A stretch of 64,000 bases of DNA, taken from assembly GCF_002858765.1 (NCBI RefSeq), contig NZ_PJRP01000023.1, positions 1 through 64,000 on the forward strand, written 5' to 3'. Positions 34,293 through 42,778 of this stretch are shown one piece after another; position 1 is the first letter of the stretch, and every line of letters starts with the position of its first letter. Made by a program: the position numbers and the translations under genes. This DNA is from Cupriavidus pauculus. GTDB lineage: Bacteria > Pseudomonadota > Gammaproteobacteria > Burkholderiales > Burkholderiaceae. Below the pieces are notes generated by a model. The model was not told the DNA's origin. It saw only the letters and a program-made list of their open reading frames with translations, and did not search any database.

Positions 34293-35317
34293 TAGCGTTG
34301 TCCTCCCTGCTTCTGATTGACCGCGGCCTTCCTTGCCACTCGCTTGGCCAACAACCCCGCAACGCCATCCGGTGCAAAGAACACCATGATGAGAAGCACG
34401 ATGCCCAGCGTCATCTGCCATGCACCCGTGATATAGGCAGCCGCATAGAGTTTGACGAACTCGAAAATCAGGGAACCGATGAACGCTCCGACAGGATGAA
34501 GGACCCCACCAAGAATCGAGATGAACACAATTTCGCCAGACCGGACCCAATACCCCATCTCTGGAGTAACAAGCCCCTGGCTAATCGCGAAGATGGCGCC
34601 TGCCAGACCGCACAGGGTCGCCGAAAGCACGTAACCCATCAGAAACACACGATAAGTTGAGATGCCAACGTACTCCAAACGGGTCTCGTTTGTCTTAACC
34701 GCCGTCAGGGCCTCGCCTGCGGGCGACCGGAAGTAGCGATAGATCGCATAGCCGACGAAGACGGCCAAGGCAATCGACAGGTACAGCAACGCCGACTCGA
34801 AACCGTCACGCTCCAGTTCGACACCAAAGATCGCAGTCCGCGTCACCCGCATGCCGTCCGTGCCACCTGTGTAGTCATAGAACTTACCGAGAGCGGCAAA
34901 GAGAACCATCGAGAGCGCAAGGTTCAGCATCCCGAAGAAGATCGTTCGATAGCGCACCACAAACGAGCCGATCACTAGGCCACTGAACGCTGCGAACGCG
35001 GTTCCGGCAAGAATAAGGAGAATCGTGTCCAGACCTTGGATCCAACGCGACATGTAGGCGACGAAATAGCCAGACAGGCACATGTACATTGCGTGCCCAA
35101 AGGACACCTGACCGGCCCGCACAAGGATAGAAACGCCAAGCGCGGCAATACCAAACGCTGTTGTGAAAATGAACGGCGTCTTGATCCAGGGCAGAACCTG
35201 CGGCACCAGGATGCCGACAAGGGCCAGAGCGATAGCGATAACCGCAAATAGTGACAGCTTGGACGCCTTCTTCGCAGGTGCCATGGCTGGACTCGACTGA
35301 ATGATTGGTGAGCTCAT
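34292..35317 (-). CDS. livM: LivM-type ABC transporter permease
   Basis: A 341-residue inner-membrane permease with about 9-10 hydrophobic segments and the family segments G-Q-V-S-F-G-H and A-V-K-T-N-E-T-R-L-E-Y-V-G. The ATG at 35317 shares one base with the livH stop (TAATG), as the gene end does with livG, so these subunits are tightly coupled. A longer frame to 35554 is internal to livH. Confidence 0.92.
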   Translation of the reverse strand: MSSPIIQSSPAMAPAKKASKLSLFAVIAIALALVGILVPQVLPWIKTPFIFTTAFGIAALGVSILVRAGQVSFGHAMYMCLSGYFVAYMSRWIQGLDTILLILAGTAFAAFSGLVIGSFVVRYRTIFFGMLNLALSMVLFAALGKFYDYTGGTDGMRVTRTAIFGVELERDGFESALLYLSIALAVFVGYAIYRYFRSPAGEALTAVKTNETRLEYVGISTYRVFLMGYVLSATLCGLAGAIFAISQGLVTPEMGYWVRSGEIVFISILGGVLHPVGAFIGSLIFEFVKLYAAAYITGAWQMTLGIVLLIMVFFAPDGVAGLLAKRVARKAAVNQKQGGQR

Positions 35318-36222
35318 TACACCCTCCGTGCTTGAGTAACCGAGAACAAGCCCTGCGGGCGGAACAGCAGCACCAACGTCATGATGATGTATGGCGTCAA
35401 AACTTCCAGCTCTGGCATCAGGTAGACCGAGAATGAGCGAGCCAGGCCAATCATGACTGCCGCTACCAGCGCACCCTCGATTTGGCCAAGGCCGGCGGTC
35501 GCCGCGACTGCAAATGACAGGACAATCATTTCCGAGCCGATGCCCAAGACCCATGATGTGGTTTGCACGGACATGGCGCCGCCCAGCGCTCCAAGCGCTG
35601 ACCCGACGACAAACGTCAGAAAGCAGACACGTCGGACGTTGATGCCGAGGGTAGTAGAAACCTCACGGTTGTGAGCCACAGCCACCACTTGCTTGCCGAT
35701 GAGGGTGTGGCGCAATGCAAGGCGCAGAGCAAAGAAAACCAGAAGCGCCGTGCCGGGAACAACGAGCAATTGATATGTCGTGTAGCTAATGCCGAAGACG
35801 TCCACTACGCCCAGGGCTGTCACGAGCTCGCTCGACGAGTACGGCTGCCCGCCCCAAACCATCCGTTGCAGATCCTCAAAAATCATGAATGCTGCGAAGG
35901 TGACAAGCAACTGAAGGACCGGGTTCTTGCCGTAGATTCGGCGAATAAGCAGCGACTCAAGAAGCCCGCCGATCAAAACGCCAACCACAATCGCAACTAC
36001 CGGCAACAGCACGATGGACCAATATGGCGACATCGTCGCCGTCAGCATCCATCCGCCTACTGTCGCAGCGAGATACCCCCCAATGGCGAACATGCTCCCG
36101 TGTGCCATGTTGATGATGTTCATCACGCCGAAGATGATGGTGATACCTACGGCCACCAGGAACAGCAGCGCTCCATACGACAACCCGTCGAGGATCGCTA
36201 GCAATACAGTTTGGAAATCCAT
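35317..36222 (-). CDS. livH: LivH-type ABC transporter permease
   Basis: A 301-residue inner-membrane permease of the LivH family, with N-terminal L-D-G-L-S-Y-G-A-L-L-F, I-I-F-G-V-M-N-I-I-N-M-A-H-G and the cytoplasmic EAA-like loop with N-R-E-V-S-T-T-L-G-I-N. It is separated from the binding-protein gene by an 86-base gap that holds a hairpin. Confidence 0.92.
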   Translation of the reverse strand: MDFQTVLLAILDGLSYGALLFLVAVGITIIFGVMNIINMAHGSMFAIGGYLAATVGGWMLTATMSPYWSIVLLPVVAIVVGVLIGGLLESLLIRRIYGKNPVLQLLVTFAAFMIFEDLQRMVWGGQPYSSSELVTALGVVDVFGISYTTYQLLVVPGTALLVFFALRLALRHTLIGKQVVAVAHNREVSTTLGINVRRVCFLTFVVGSALGALGGAMSVQTTSWVLGIGSEMIVLSFAVAATAGLGQIEGALVAAVMIGLARSFSVYLMPELEVLTPYIIMTLVLLFRPQGLFSVTQARRV

Positions 36223-36255
36223 TACTAACTACTCCAGCGAAAGCCCAGGAAAGTG

Positions 36256-36298
36256 AGGGCGACCCCTATCGGCAACATCGCCGAACAGACGTCGCCCT
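36256..36298 (-). terminator. Hairpin between livK- and livH-type genes
   Basis: AGGGCGAC (36256-36263) and GTCGCCCT (36291-36298) form a perfect 8-bp stem, with CGGC/GCCG (36270-36273, 36280-36283) as an inner stem. It lies 10 bases past the binding-protein stop. Such hairpins often allow partial read-through and stabilise the upstream mRNA so that binding protein exceeds permease. Confidence 0.6.
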
Positions 36299-36308
36299 GC
36301 TCTGCTGC

Positions 36309-37619
36309 TTACTTCGTGACCGGGAACGAGACGATGCTCGGATCGTTGACGATGGTGGGCTTCAGGGTCTTCACCCAAGTCAGCGAATTCTGGCCAACTG
36401 GTGCCGTAACCAACTCAGGCGGGTACATGACCATCTTGTCCAAGACCATGAAGTTGTAGTTGGGCGACTTCTTCGTGACCCCCCACAGTTGCCACTCCAT
36501 GCCTTGGCCATCTTCGCGAATCTTCACCTTGTTCGTCAGACCTGCCGATTCGGAGCCATGGAGAGCCTCAGCAAGCTGAGCGTCGGTAGGCCATGCGCCG
36601 TTATTCTTCTTCAACGCGATTTCGTAGCCGGTCTGCAGGGCCGCGAGCGCTTGAGCCATGTGGAAGACCGGGTAGATGGGGTACTTGCCCGTCTTGTCCT
36701 TGAAGCGCTTCACGAACGCCTGGAACTTTGGATCGTCCTTAAACTGCGGATGCAGGAAATAGTGATCACCGCGAGCGCCGATAATCACGCCTTCCGGCAG
36801 CGTCGTGCCAAGACGCTCAAGGGAGCTTTCGCCGAGAGACAGCATAAAAGTGGAGTTGCGCATCAAACCTCGTTGCGAAGCCTGGCGGATAAAGGTATCC
36901 AGGTCGCCGCCCCAGGAAGTAGACAGCACCACGTCCGGCTTGAGCGCCTGCAGTCGGCTCACTTCCGTCGAGAAGTCGGTTGCCCCAAACTTCGGGAACA
37001 GCTCCGCGACGACCTGCACATCAGGCTTGAACGTTTTCAGCGCCGTGATGAACATTTCCCACGAGTCGCGACCGTGTGCGTAGTCTTGATTTACGACTGC
37101 GATAGTTTTGAAGTTGGGCTTGGTGCGCAACAGATAAAGCACGCTTGAGAGGTGCTCCGCCGTAGTGTTCGCATGAGAGCGAACCACATATTTGTAGCGA
37201 CGGTCCTCAAGAATCTTCTGTGCGGCGCAGTCGTACATGATGTTGACGACCTTGAGATCTTCGGCCACCGGAGCAAGCGTATTGCAGCTTCCGCTCGAGA
37301 TCGACGCCAGCATCACGCGGACACCTTGCTCCTGAACGAGCCGACGATACTCCGAAAGCAATCTATCGCTTCCGACGCCCTCGTCAATGAACGACGGCAC
37401 AACCTTCACCCCACCGATACCGCCCTTCGCATTGATATCTTCGATCAGCATCTCCGCGGCCGCCTTCGCTGGCAACCCGAATACGGAGGCTGGGCCAGTC
37501 ATGAATGTGGAGATTCCGACCTTCAGCTCAGTGGGCTTTGCAGTCTGTGCGAATGCCGTGGTAGCCGCCAGCGCGAGCGCGGAGGCGCCCAGCAGCCGCA
37601 TGAGTTTGGATTGCAGCAT
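36309..37619 (-). CDS. Branched-chain-type ABC transporter substrate-binding protein
   Basis: A 436-residue periplasmic binding protein (type I fold, LivK-like) with signal peptide ending A-T-T-A-F-A near residue 24. The mature part has V-G-I-S-T-F-M-T-G-P-A-S and the L-V-Q-E-Q-G-V core of HAAT receptors. It is longer than LivK (about 345 mature residues), as in receptors linked to aromatic-compound uptake. AGGAG precedes the start. It is first in the livKHMGF-adh-aldh unit. A perfect TTGTC-T-GACAA palindrome lies upstream. Confidence 0.9.
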   Translation of the reverse strand: MLQSKLMRLLGASALALAATTAFAQTAKPTELKVGISTFMTGPASVFGLPAKAAAEMLIEDINAKGGIGGVKVVPSFIDEGVGSDRLLSEYRRLVQEQGVRVMLASISSGSCNTLAPVAEDLKVVNIMYDCAAQKILEDRRYKYVVRSHANTTAEHLSSVLYLLRTKPNFKTIAVVNQDYAHGRDSWEMFITALKTFKPDVQVVAELFPKFGATDFSTEVSRLQALKPDVVLSTSWGGDLDTFIRQASQRGLMRNSTFMLSLGESSLERLGTTLPEGVIIGARGDHYFLHPQFKDDPKFQAFVKRFKDKTGKYPIYPVFHMAQALAALQTGYEIALKKNNGAWPTDAQLAEALHGSESAGLTNKVKIREDGQGMEWQLWGVTKKSPNYNFMVLDKMVMYPPELVTAPVGQNSLTWVKTLKPTIVNDPSIVSFPVTK

Positions 37620-37662
37620 GAATGTCTCCTAGTTTGTTTGTTCTGAAATCAATCATAGCAGT

Positions 37663-37673
37663 TTGTCTGACAA
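37663..37673. promoter_or_regulatory. FadR-type palindrome upstream of the livK-like gene
   Basis: TTGTCTGACAA at 37663-37673 is a perfect palindrome around a central base and matches TNGTnnnACnA in full. It lies 44 bases before the binding-protein start, with TATGAT (minus strand, 37657-37652) between, so a bound GntR regulator would cover the promoter. Confidence 0.7.
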
Positions 37674-37750
37674 TATGATTGATCGATTGTGTGAATTGAC
37701 GCTGTAAGCCGGAAGGTGTAGCAGTCAGAAGCTGCACGGCCTGCAGGTAT

Positions 37751-37773
37751 GGCGCCGCACCGGACGCGGCGCC
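37751..37773 (-). terminator. Hairpin after the secreted MBL gene
   Basis: GGCGCCGC (37751-37758) and GCGGCGCC (37766-37773) form a perfect 8-bp GC stem with a 7-base loop, 11 bases past the stop. No T-run follows, so its strength is uncertain. Confidence 0.6.
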
Positions 37774-37784
37774 GAATGAGTGAC

Positions 37785-38666
37785 TTAGTCGTACCAGCTT
37801 GGCGCTTTCCGCACGTTCTTGAAGAACTCCATGCTGTGGCCGACCCATAGGTTTGCGCCTGTCTTCTTCAGGAGGGCTTCGACTGCAGCTCGCGATTCAG
37901 GAGTACCGGCGGTTTTCTCTCTGTCCGGCATGCGATTGAGTGTGCGTTCTTCTTCGTAGTGATACAAATCACCCGAAAGCACAATCGGTCCAGTGTTCTT
38001 GAGCTTGACGAACAGAGATGAATGACCTGGAGTGTGTCCTGGTGTCGGAATAACCTTTACCGTGCCATCGTCGAAAACGTCGTACTCGCCGTTGATCGCT
38101 ACGAACTTGGATTGCTCGAGCGCGGCGTAGTCTTGAAACGTCGGCGACTTTCGAGCTTCTGGGCCGAACATCTCGTTGCGCTCGGCCTGGTAGCCCAGCC
38201 ACTTGGCATCAGCGTAGTCGTTGGCATTTCCCGTGTGGTCGAAATGCCAATGGGAAATGACCAGGTAGTCAACCTTCTTCGGCGCTACGCCGATCTCAGC
38301 GAGCTGGCCGCGCAGAGTATTGAACTTGATCTGCGCATACCCAACTTGGATGTTCTCGTAGAGAGGACGTCCCACCAAGCTGTCACTCAAGCCTGTGTCA
38401 TACAGAAGGGTTCCTTTGGGATGCACAACCAAGTAGCAAGTCACAGGCATGTTCGTGTCTTTGACCTCGTCCCGAGTTAGATTGTAGAACTCGGGTCTGT
38501 TGTACACGAGCGTCCCGCAATCGAGGACATAGAGCCTTGGCGCGATAACCTCAGGAGAGGAAGGCAGTGACACCGCTGGGGCAGCAATTGCCGCGCCTCC
38601 CCATACGACGCCAGCTGCCGTCAACAGATTCACCAGCTTTCCAAGACGAACCTTTCCTTCCGACAT
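37785..38666 (-). CDS. Secreted MBL-fold hydrolase (AHL-lactonase-like)
   Basis: A 293-residue MBL-fold protein with an N-terminal signal peptide (hydrophobic core residues 10-27, cleavage near A-I-A-A). The zinc motif H-W-H-F-D-H-T-G is intact near residues 138-145, with later His in P-G-H-T-P-G-H and G-H-S-M-E-F near the end. A periplasmic site means it would act on substrate before import, perhaps opening a lactone. It lies between an MFS permease gene and the liv-type importer, on the same strand. Confidence 0.87.
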   Translation of the reverse strand: MSEGKVRLGKLVNLLTAAGVVWGGAAIAAPAVSLPSSPEVIAPRLYVLDCGTLVYNRPEFYNLTRDEVKDTNMPVTCYLVVHPKGTLLYDTGLSDSLVGRPLYENIQVGYAQIKFNTLRGQLAEIGVAPKKVDYLVISHWHFDHTGNANDYADAKWLGYQAERNEMFGPEARKSPTFQDYAALEQSKFVAINGEYDVFDDGTVKVIPTPGHTPGHSSLFVKLKNTGPIVLSGDLYHYEEERTLNRMPDREKTAGTPESRAAVEALLKKTGANLWVGHSMEFFKNVRKAPSWYD

Positions 38667-38796
38667 AGTGTCTCCTCGTAGTTCTTCTTACACAGGTTTG
38701 ACGACGCACCTTTTCTGCAGAATCGGCAGCCGTCTGTCTCAAAACCTTGGTATGCGTAGGTCCTGGTGGCCCGTAAAAGTGAGGGGCGTATTGTCT

Positions 38797-40119
38797 TTAT
38801 GCGCTGTAACGCGACACTCTTAGCGTTGATGCAGCGCCGACGAGGAGCATCGCAGCGAGCAAGTACAGGGCAGCACTCGTGCTGTGCGTGGCGTCCTTAA
38901 CCCAACCGATCATGTACGGGCTGATGAAGCCGGCAAGGTTCCCGATGGAGCAAATGAAGGCAAGTCCCGCAGCGGAGGACGCCCCTTTCAGGATGGCCGA
39001 TGGAATGGCCCAAAAGATCGGCGCGGCTGCAAGAATGCCGCCCGCCGCAACCGCCAACGCGATGATTGCAATTGAGGTTTCACTTTCGAACATTGCGCTG
39101 AACAACAGTCCAATTGCGCCGACGGCCAGTGCGCCTGCCAGGTGAATGCGGCGCTCCCCTCGTCTGTCAGAGCTACGACTTAGGGCCACCATGCTTACTG
39201 CTGCGACGCCGAACGGGATGGCCGTCAGAAGACCAACGTCAAGAGCGGTCTTGACACCAGACTGCTTGATTAGCGAAGGCAGCCAAAAGGTCAATGCATA
39301 TTGACCAAGGAGCATGCAAAAGCAGATCAATGAAAGCTTCAATACCCGCGGGTCCGCGAAGACACTTGATACGGAAGAATGCTCCGTGATTGCAGATTTA
39401 TCTTCTGCCAGTACCCGTTCGATAAGCTGCTTCTCATCGTCGTTCAACCATTTCGCGCCAGCAACTCGATCGTCGAGATAGTAGAGCGTCAAGATTCCAA
39501 CGATTACGGATGGAGTGGCTTCGACAAGAAACATCCACTGCCAGCCCTTCAATCCGTGGTATCCATTCAGGCCGTCCATCAGCCAACCAGACAATGGCCC
39601 ACCAAATACCCCCGACAAGGGGATAGCAAGCATGAATAGCGCGACTGCCTTAGCACGCCGGTTCGACGGATACCAGTAAGTGAGGTAAAGCAAGATACCG
39701 GGATAGAATCCTGCCTCAGCTACGCCAAGTAGAAAGCGCATCACGTAGAACTGCATCGGCGTCTGAACGAACATCATCCCGCCGGAGATGATGCCCCAGA
39801 GAATCATTATCCTCGAAATCGTTAGCCGTGCGCCAATGCGATGCATTAGCAGGTTGCTGGGTACCTCGAAGAAGAAGTATCCAATAAAGAACAAGCCCGC
39901 CCCAAGCCCGTAAATTGCGTCGCTGAATTGAAGGTCATTCAGCATGTAGAGCTTCGCGAAACCTACGTTGATCCGATCCAGATAGGCCAGGATGTATGCC
40001 ACTAGGAGAAACGGCATCAGCCGCGCCGTCACTTTGCGGAATACCGCATTCTCCTCGGCACCTTGTTGGAGCACATCTCGGGCAGGTGTGGATGCCATGA
40101 GGTGGTTGGCAGAATTCAT
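38797..40119 (-). CDS. MFS permease of the anion:cation symporter family
   Basis: A 440-residue major facilitator with 12 predicted helices, matching the ACS family that imports phthalate, tartrate, glucarate or similar acids. Marks are Y-L-D-R-I-N-V-G-F-A-K in the first helix region, F-F-E-V-P-S-N-L in helix 2-3, and G-V-A-E-A-G-F-Y-P-G. The start at 40119 has GGAGGAG 4 bases upstream; an in-frame ATG at 40161 lacks one. A consensus-like promoter lies at 40412-40384. Confidence 0.9.
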   Translation of the reverse strand: MNSANHLMASTPARDVLQQGAEENAVFRKVTARLMPFLLVAYILAYLDRINVGFAKLYMLNDLQFSDAIYGLGAGLFFIGYFFFEVPSNLLMHRIGARLTISRIMILWGIISGGMMFVQTPMQFYVMRFLLGVAEAGFYPGILLYLTYWYPSNRRAKAVALFMLAIPLSGVFGGPLSGWLMDGLNGYHGLKGWQWMFLVEATPSVIVGILTLYYLDDRVAGAKWLNDDEKQLIERVLAEDKSAITEHSSVSSVFADPRVLKLSLICFCMLLGQYALTFWLPSLIKQSGVKTALDVGLLTAIPFGVAAVSMVALSRSSDRRGERRIHLAGALAVGAIGLLFSAMFESETSIAIIALAVAAGGILAAAPIFWAIPSAILKGASSAAGLAFICSIGNLAGFISPYMIGWVKDATHSTSAALYLLAAMLLVGAASTLRVSRYSA

Positions 40120-40207
40120 GTCTCCTCCGTCTACGTATTTTTTTGTGTCGTCACGCGACAATGCAACGGAGAACGGATTCTAGAAATCTACTGTGCATCG
40201 GCACGTG

Positions 40208-40234
40208 CTCAGCGCGCCAGGGTGGCGCGCTGAG
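40208..40234. terminator. Strong 11-bp hairpin
   Basis: CTCAGCGCGCC (40208-40218) and GGCGCGCTGAG (40224-40234) form a perfect 11-bp stem with a 5-base loop. It has no T-run. It sits in the presumed leader between the promoter at 40384-40412 and the MFS start at 40119, so it may be an attenuator or the remains of a terminator for a transcript from upstream. Confidence 0.55.
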
Positions 40235-40383
40235 TTAAGAACCGTCCGAGCGGCCAAGTCAACAAGGCTTGGCATCCAGTCCGCGTGAATCCAAATCTCC
40301 AGCTGCAGTGCAGCGCTACCGGGCGCGGTGGACGCTCTAGGTCGTCCGCAGGGCAAGATAGCCCCGGTGTCTGATCTGTGCTC

Positions 40384-40412
40384 ATGCTACGAGCCGTAAT
40401 ACAATCTGTCAA
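40384..40412 (-). promoter_or_regulatory. Promoter of the MFS gene, with GATTGTATTAC motif
   Basis: On the minus strand TTGACA (40412-40407) and TAGCAT (40389-40384) are 17 bases apart. The spacer holds TTGTATTACGG, close to TNGTnnnACnA. The first 14 bases, TTGACAGATTGTAT, are identical to the promoter at 15644-15631. Confidence 0.65.
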
Positions 40413-40621
40413 TGTGAATGTATTAGCATTTTGCGATTGAGAAGCACGGAAGGGGCCACTGGTAAAGCGACGCCCGACGGGCCGCGTACCAATCTAGGTA
40501 GGAGGCCACGAAGTGTTTGGGGAAGTCCGGGGTGTCCTTGAGACTATTGCTGCCTGCAATGCCATTGTTGCGGCAATGATGACCTCCAACGCAGTCGTAT
40601 CAAACCCTCGGAAGCGCGCGG

Positions 40622-41167
40622 CTAGTTCCCATAGACCCAAGGCATGAAGCACTCAGCGACTGCAAGTTTTGTGCGATTACGTTCAAAAACAGAACGTCTT
40701 GCCCACAATCGATTCTCACCGAGGCGAGGATCGACTCTTCGGGCAAGTCGATACAAACGATGGCTACGTCCAAGGAATCCATACTGGAAATCCGAGCGTC
40801 GGACTCGGGCGTCTGCGTAGAGAATTGTGGCCAACGGAGTCTGGCGCAAGCCTTTGACCTCCCGCCAACTCGTCTTGCTGGCGAACTCCTCCACCAAGGT
40901 CCGAGCGACAACGGCCGGACGACCATCCACGCGTAGTACGACGTCCCTTGCCCAAACGTTCAACTCCCGATTCCGCCCCAACACGCTAGCGTGGGGGCCA
41001 ATACGAATCAGTTGCTCGAACAGGACTTCGACCTCCACGTCACCGAGGGTCCGAAGGTGCGCTGTTAGCGAGCCCTGCCGGCTTAACCAACTCCAGGCGT
41101 CTTCCTGCCCTCTCCAATCTCGCTCGTCCCGCCAGGCAATTGGCCGCTCTTTGCACACATCCAACAC
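40622..41167 (-). CDS. Chorismate lyase (UbiC)-like protein
   Basis: A 181-residue protein of the chorismate--pyruvate lyase family, which forms 4-hydroxybenzoate and pyruvate. The catalytic Arg lies in W-A-R-D-V and the Glu in A-V-A-E-C-F, and G-S-L-T-A-H-L-R and L-W-A-R-R-S match relatives. I place the start at the GTG at 41167: AAGGAG lies 7 bases upstream and the paralogue at 52720 starts the same way (L-D-V-C). It follows a flavin reductase by 90 bases. No ubi genes are near, so a role in a catabolic or signalling pathway, not ubiquinone synthesis, is likely. Confidence 0.82.
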   Translation of the reverse strand: MLDVCKERPIAWRDERDWRGQEDAWSWLSRQGSLTAHLRTLGDVEVEVLFEQLIRIGPHASVLGRNRELNVWARDVVLRVDGRPAVVARTLVEEFASKTSWREVKGLRQTPLATILYADARVRRSDFQYGFLGRSHRLYRLARRVDPRLGENRLWARRSVFERNRTKLAVAECFMPWVYGN

Positions 41168-41257
41168 GATTGAGCTCCTTGAGAATATCGTGGCCCATGG
41201 CACGGCTTGTCATTGACGCCTGCACCGTTTTCGAAACAAAGGAATCACGCGTTGCCA

Positions 41258-41836
41258 TCAGTTTTGTCTGGCTTCAAGCGACTCACCAATCGCGTAGAAA
41301 TGCCCTCCCGCGATGTAGTGCAAGCTACGCCACTCAGCCTCGGCCTTTTCAAACAGCCAGTGGCCGTTCTGGAAGACTCGCGTATCCGCCCACGCGCCCA
41401 CGATCTCGCCGATAAAGAGGTCGTAGGTAGTTTGATTGTGGGGTTCGGAGATGAGACGGCAGGCGAGCCATGCCGAACAGCCAGAAACGAAAGGTAAGTT
41501 ATGGCCTTCGATTCCAAACACATCGACACCGGTACGCGTGAGCTTGTCCGGCTGCGTCGACAGGCTTTCGTGACCAACTTCGTACGTGAGTTGTAGTTGG
41601 GCCACCGTAGGAACTTGAATTACAAAAGCTCCGCTCCCTTCGACAAGTTCACGAGTCTTCGCGATCTTGTCGAGTACGACTGTCAGCTTTGGGGGGGCGT
41701 AGTCGAGTGCGCACGCCCAAGCTGCAGCCATGACGTTATCCACGCCTTCGTGGCGAGACGAAACAAGGACCGTCGGTCCGTGGTTGAGTAAGCGGTATGC
41801 CTTGTCGAGGGGAACCGCGGCAATGTGGTTGTCCAT
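41258..41836 (-). CDS. Flavin reductase-like protein (FMN-binding split barrel)
   Basis: A 192-residue protein of the flavin reductase-like family: A-A-V-P-L-D-K-A near the start, G-P-T-V-L-V-S-S, N-V-M-A-A-A-W-A and the C-terminal L-H-Y-I-A-G-G-H. Members bind FMN and reduce flavin or a substrate. I use the ATG at 41836, since an alternative at 41875 lies inside a strong hairpin. It may hand reduced flavin to a partner or act as a stand-alone reductase; no monooxygenase partner is adjacent. Confidence 0.8.
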   Translation of the reverse strand: MDNHIAAVPLDKAYRLLNHGPTVLVSSRHEGVDNVMAAAWACALDYAPPKLTVVLDKIAKTRELVEGSGAFVIQVPTVAQLQLTYEVGHESLSTQPDKLTRTGVDVFGIEGHNLPFVSGCSAWLACRLISEPHNQTTYDLFIGEIVGAWADTRVFQNGHWLFEKAEAEWRSLHYIAGGHFYAIGESLEARQN

Positions 41837-41858
41837 GTGGCGATCCAGAAAAACCAAC

Positions 41859-41884
41859 GGTCCACGTATGTGCATACGTGGACC
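41859..41884 (-). terminator. 12-bp hairpin between SRPBCC and flavin reductase genes
   Basis: GGTCCACGTATG (41859-41870) and CATACGTGGACC (41873-41884) form a perfect 12-bp inverted repeat with a 2-base centre. On the minus strand GTTGGTTTTT follows, so it fits an intrinsic terminator or attenuator 12 bases past the SRPBCC stop. Its symmetry would also suit a protein-binding site. Confidence 0.7.
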
Positions 41885-41895
41885 GCGATGCCGGC

Positions 41896-42345
41896 CTAGT
41901 TCGCCGGGTTCAGTTTCAGAAATTCCTGCAAGCTCTTGTGCCCATCGACTACCAGCTTCCGAACTCCCTCAGCCTGCTCTACTTGTTGGGCCAAATCACG
42001 TACGTCGAAGCTTGCGGTCCATCTGATGATGGCCTTCTTCTGATCAGTGACTGGAATCATCTCAACTTTTGCGACGTAGTTGTCCAGCGGAAGCGGAGCC
42101 TCCTCAAAGCAGTAGGAGAATGCCATCTCTCGCTCGTCGACCATAAGTAGGCGCTCCCGCAACACTGCCCCGCCGACCAGGGTAAGACGCCGAATGCAGC
42201 CCACCAGGCCATCAGCTTTGCCATCCTCAATATGGCTGTCCGAGATTGCCGGGTGCCATTTGCTGATCTCGCCAAAGGCCTTCAGCACATCCCAAGTTCG
42301 CGTGGCGTCGTCGTCCACAACCGCGTTGAATTTAACGATAGGCAT
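41896..42345 (-). CDS. SRPBCC-family protein
   Basis: A 149-residue single-domain SRPBCC (START-like) protein. It shows the typical W-D-V-L-K-A-F-G entry, W-H-P, and shares A-P-L-P-L-D-N-Y-V with domain 1 of the tandem protein at 2510-3427. As there, an NTF2-like gene is next door (21 bases upstream). Cyclase, lyase or binding functions are all known for the fold; none can be assigned. Confidence 0.87.
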   Translation of the reverse strand: MPIVKFNAVVDDDATRTWDVLKAFGEISKWHPAISDSHIEDGKADGLVGCIRRLTLVGGAVLRERLLMVDEREMAFSYCFEEAPLPLDNYVAKVEMIPVTDQKKAIIRWTASFDVRDLAQQVEQAEGVRKLVVDGHKSLQEFLKLNPAN

Positions 42346-42366
42346 CTGCGCAACTTCCGATCAGGG

Positions 42367-42753
42367 TTAGGGGGCAACGTGCGTGTGATAGATCTTGCTG
42401 ACCACAGTCCACTTCCCGTCGACCTTAAGCAGGTTGAAGAAGTCCGTGAAGCAGAAGCCAGAAATGTCGTTCGTGTCGATTCGAGCGCTGGCTGCCGTAC
42501 CGACGATATCGATACTCACGATTACGCCCTGGGCTTCAGGCGACGGACGAAAAACGTCGCTGTCAATGGTATCGAACAGGCCTTGAATCGGGCCGCCCGT
42601 CAGCTTTCCTTCGCCATCCACACCGAAGATGGTCGCCTTGTCACTGAACGCAGGCTTCATAACGCTACTCTTCGCCTGCTTACCACCCTCGTTGTACTTG
42701 TTCAGCACTTCGACAATGGCTTTGTATTCTTGTACGTAAGTCGGATTGCTCAT
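42367..42753 (-). CDS. NTF2-like protein
   Basis: A 128-residue cytoplasmic NTF2-like protein. M-K-P-A-F, G-G-P-I and W-x-V-V-S-K-I-Y-H are shared with the secreted paralogue at 3501-3986, and the family relation extends to 858-1244. AAGGAG lies before the start. It sits between an SDR (25 bases upstream) and an SRPBCC gene (21 bases downstream), clearly one transcript. Substrate unknown. Confidence 0.87.
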   Translation of the reverse strand: MSNPTYVQEYKAIVEVLNKYNEGGKQAKSSVMKPAFSDKATIFGVDGEGKLTGGPIQGLFDTIDSDVFRPSPEAQGVIVSIDIVGTAASARIDTNDISGFCFTDFFNLLKVDGKWTVVSKIYHTHVAP

Positions 42754-42778
42754 GACATAGCTCCTTGGGATTAGGGAC

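Larger units (their letters stand above)
40120..40621. other. Gene-free stretch between MFS and UbiC-like genes
   Basis: No supported reading frame. It holds a minus-strand promoter (40384-40412) and a strong hairpin (40208-40234). Short open frames here are in scattered phases and give no recognisable protein. Confidence 0.6.

Noticed and set aside
30211-37619. Branched-chain amino-acid uptake operon
   Set aside because: The unit continues into alcohol and aldehyde dehydrogenases and the receptor is longer than LivK, so amino-acid specificity is not supported.
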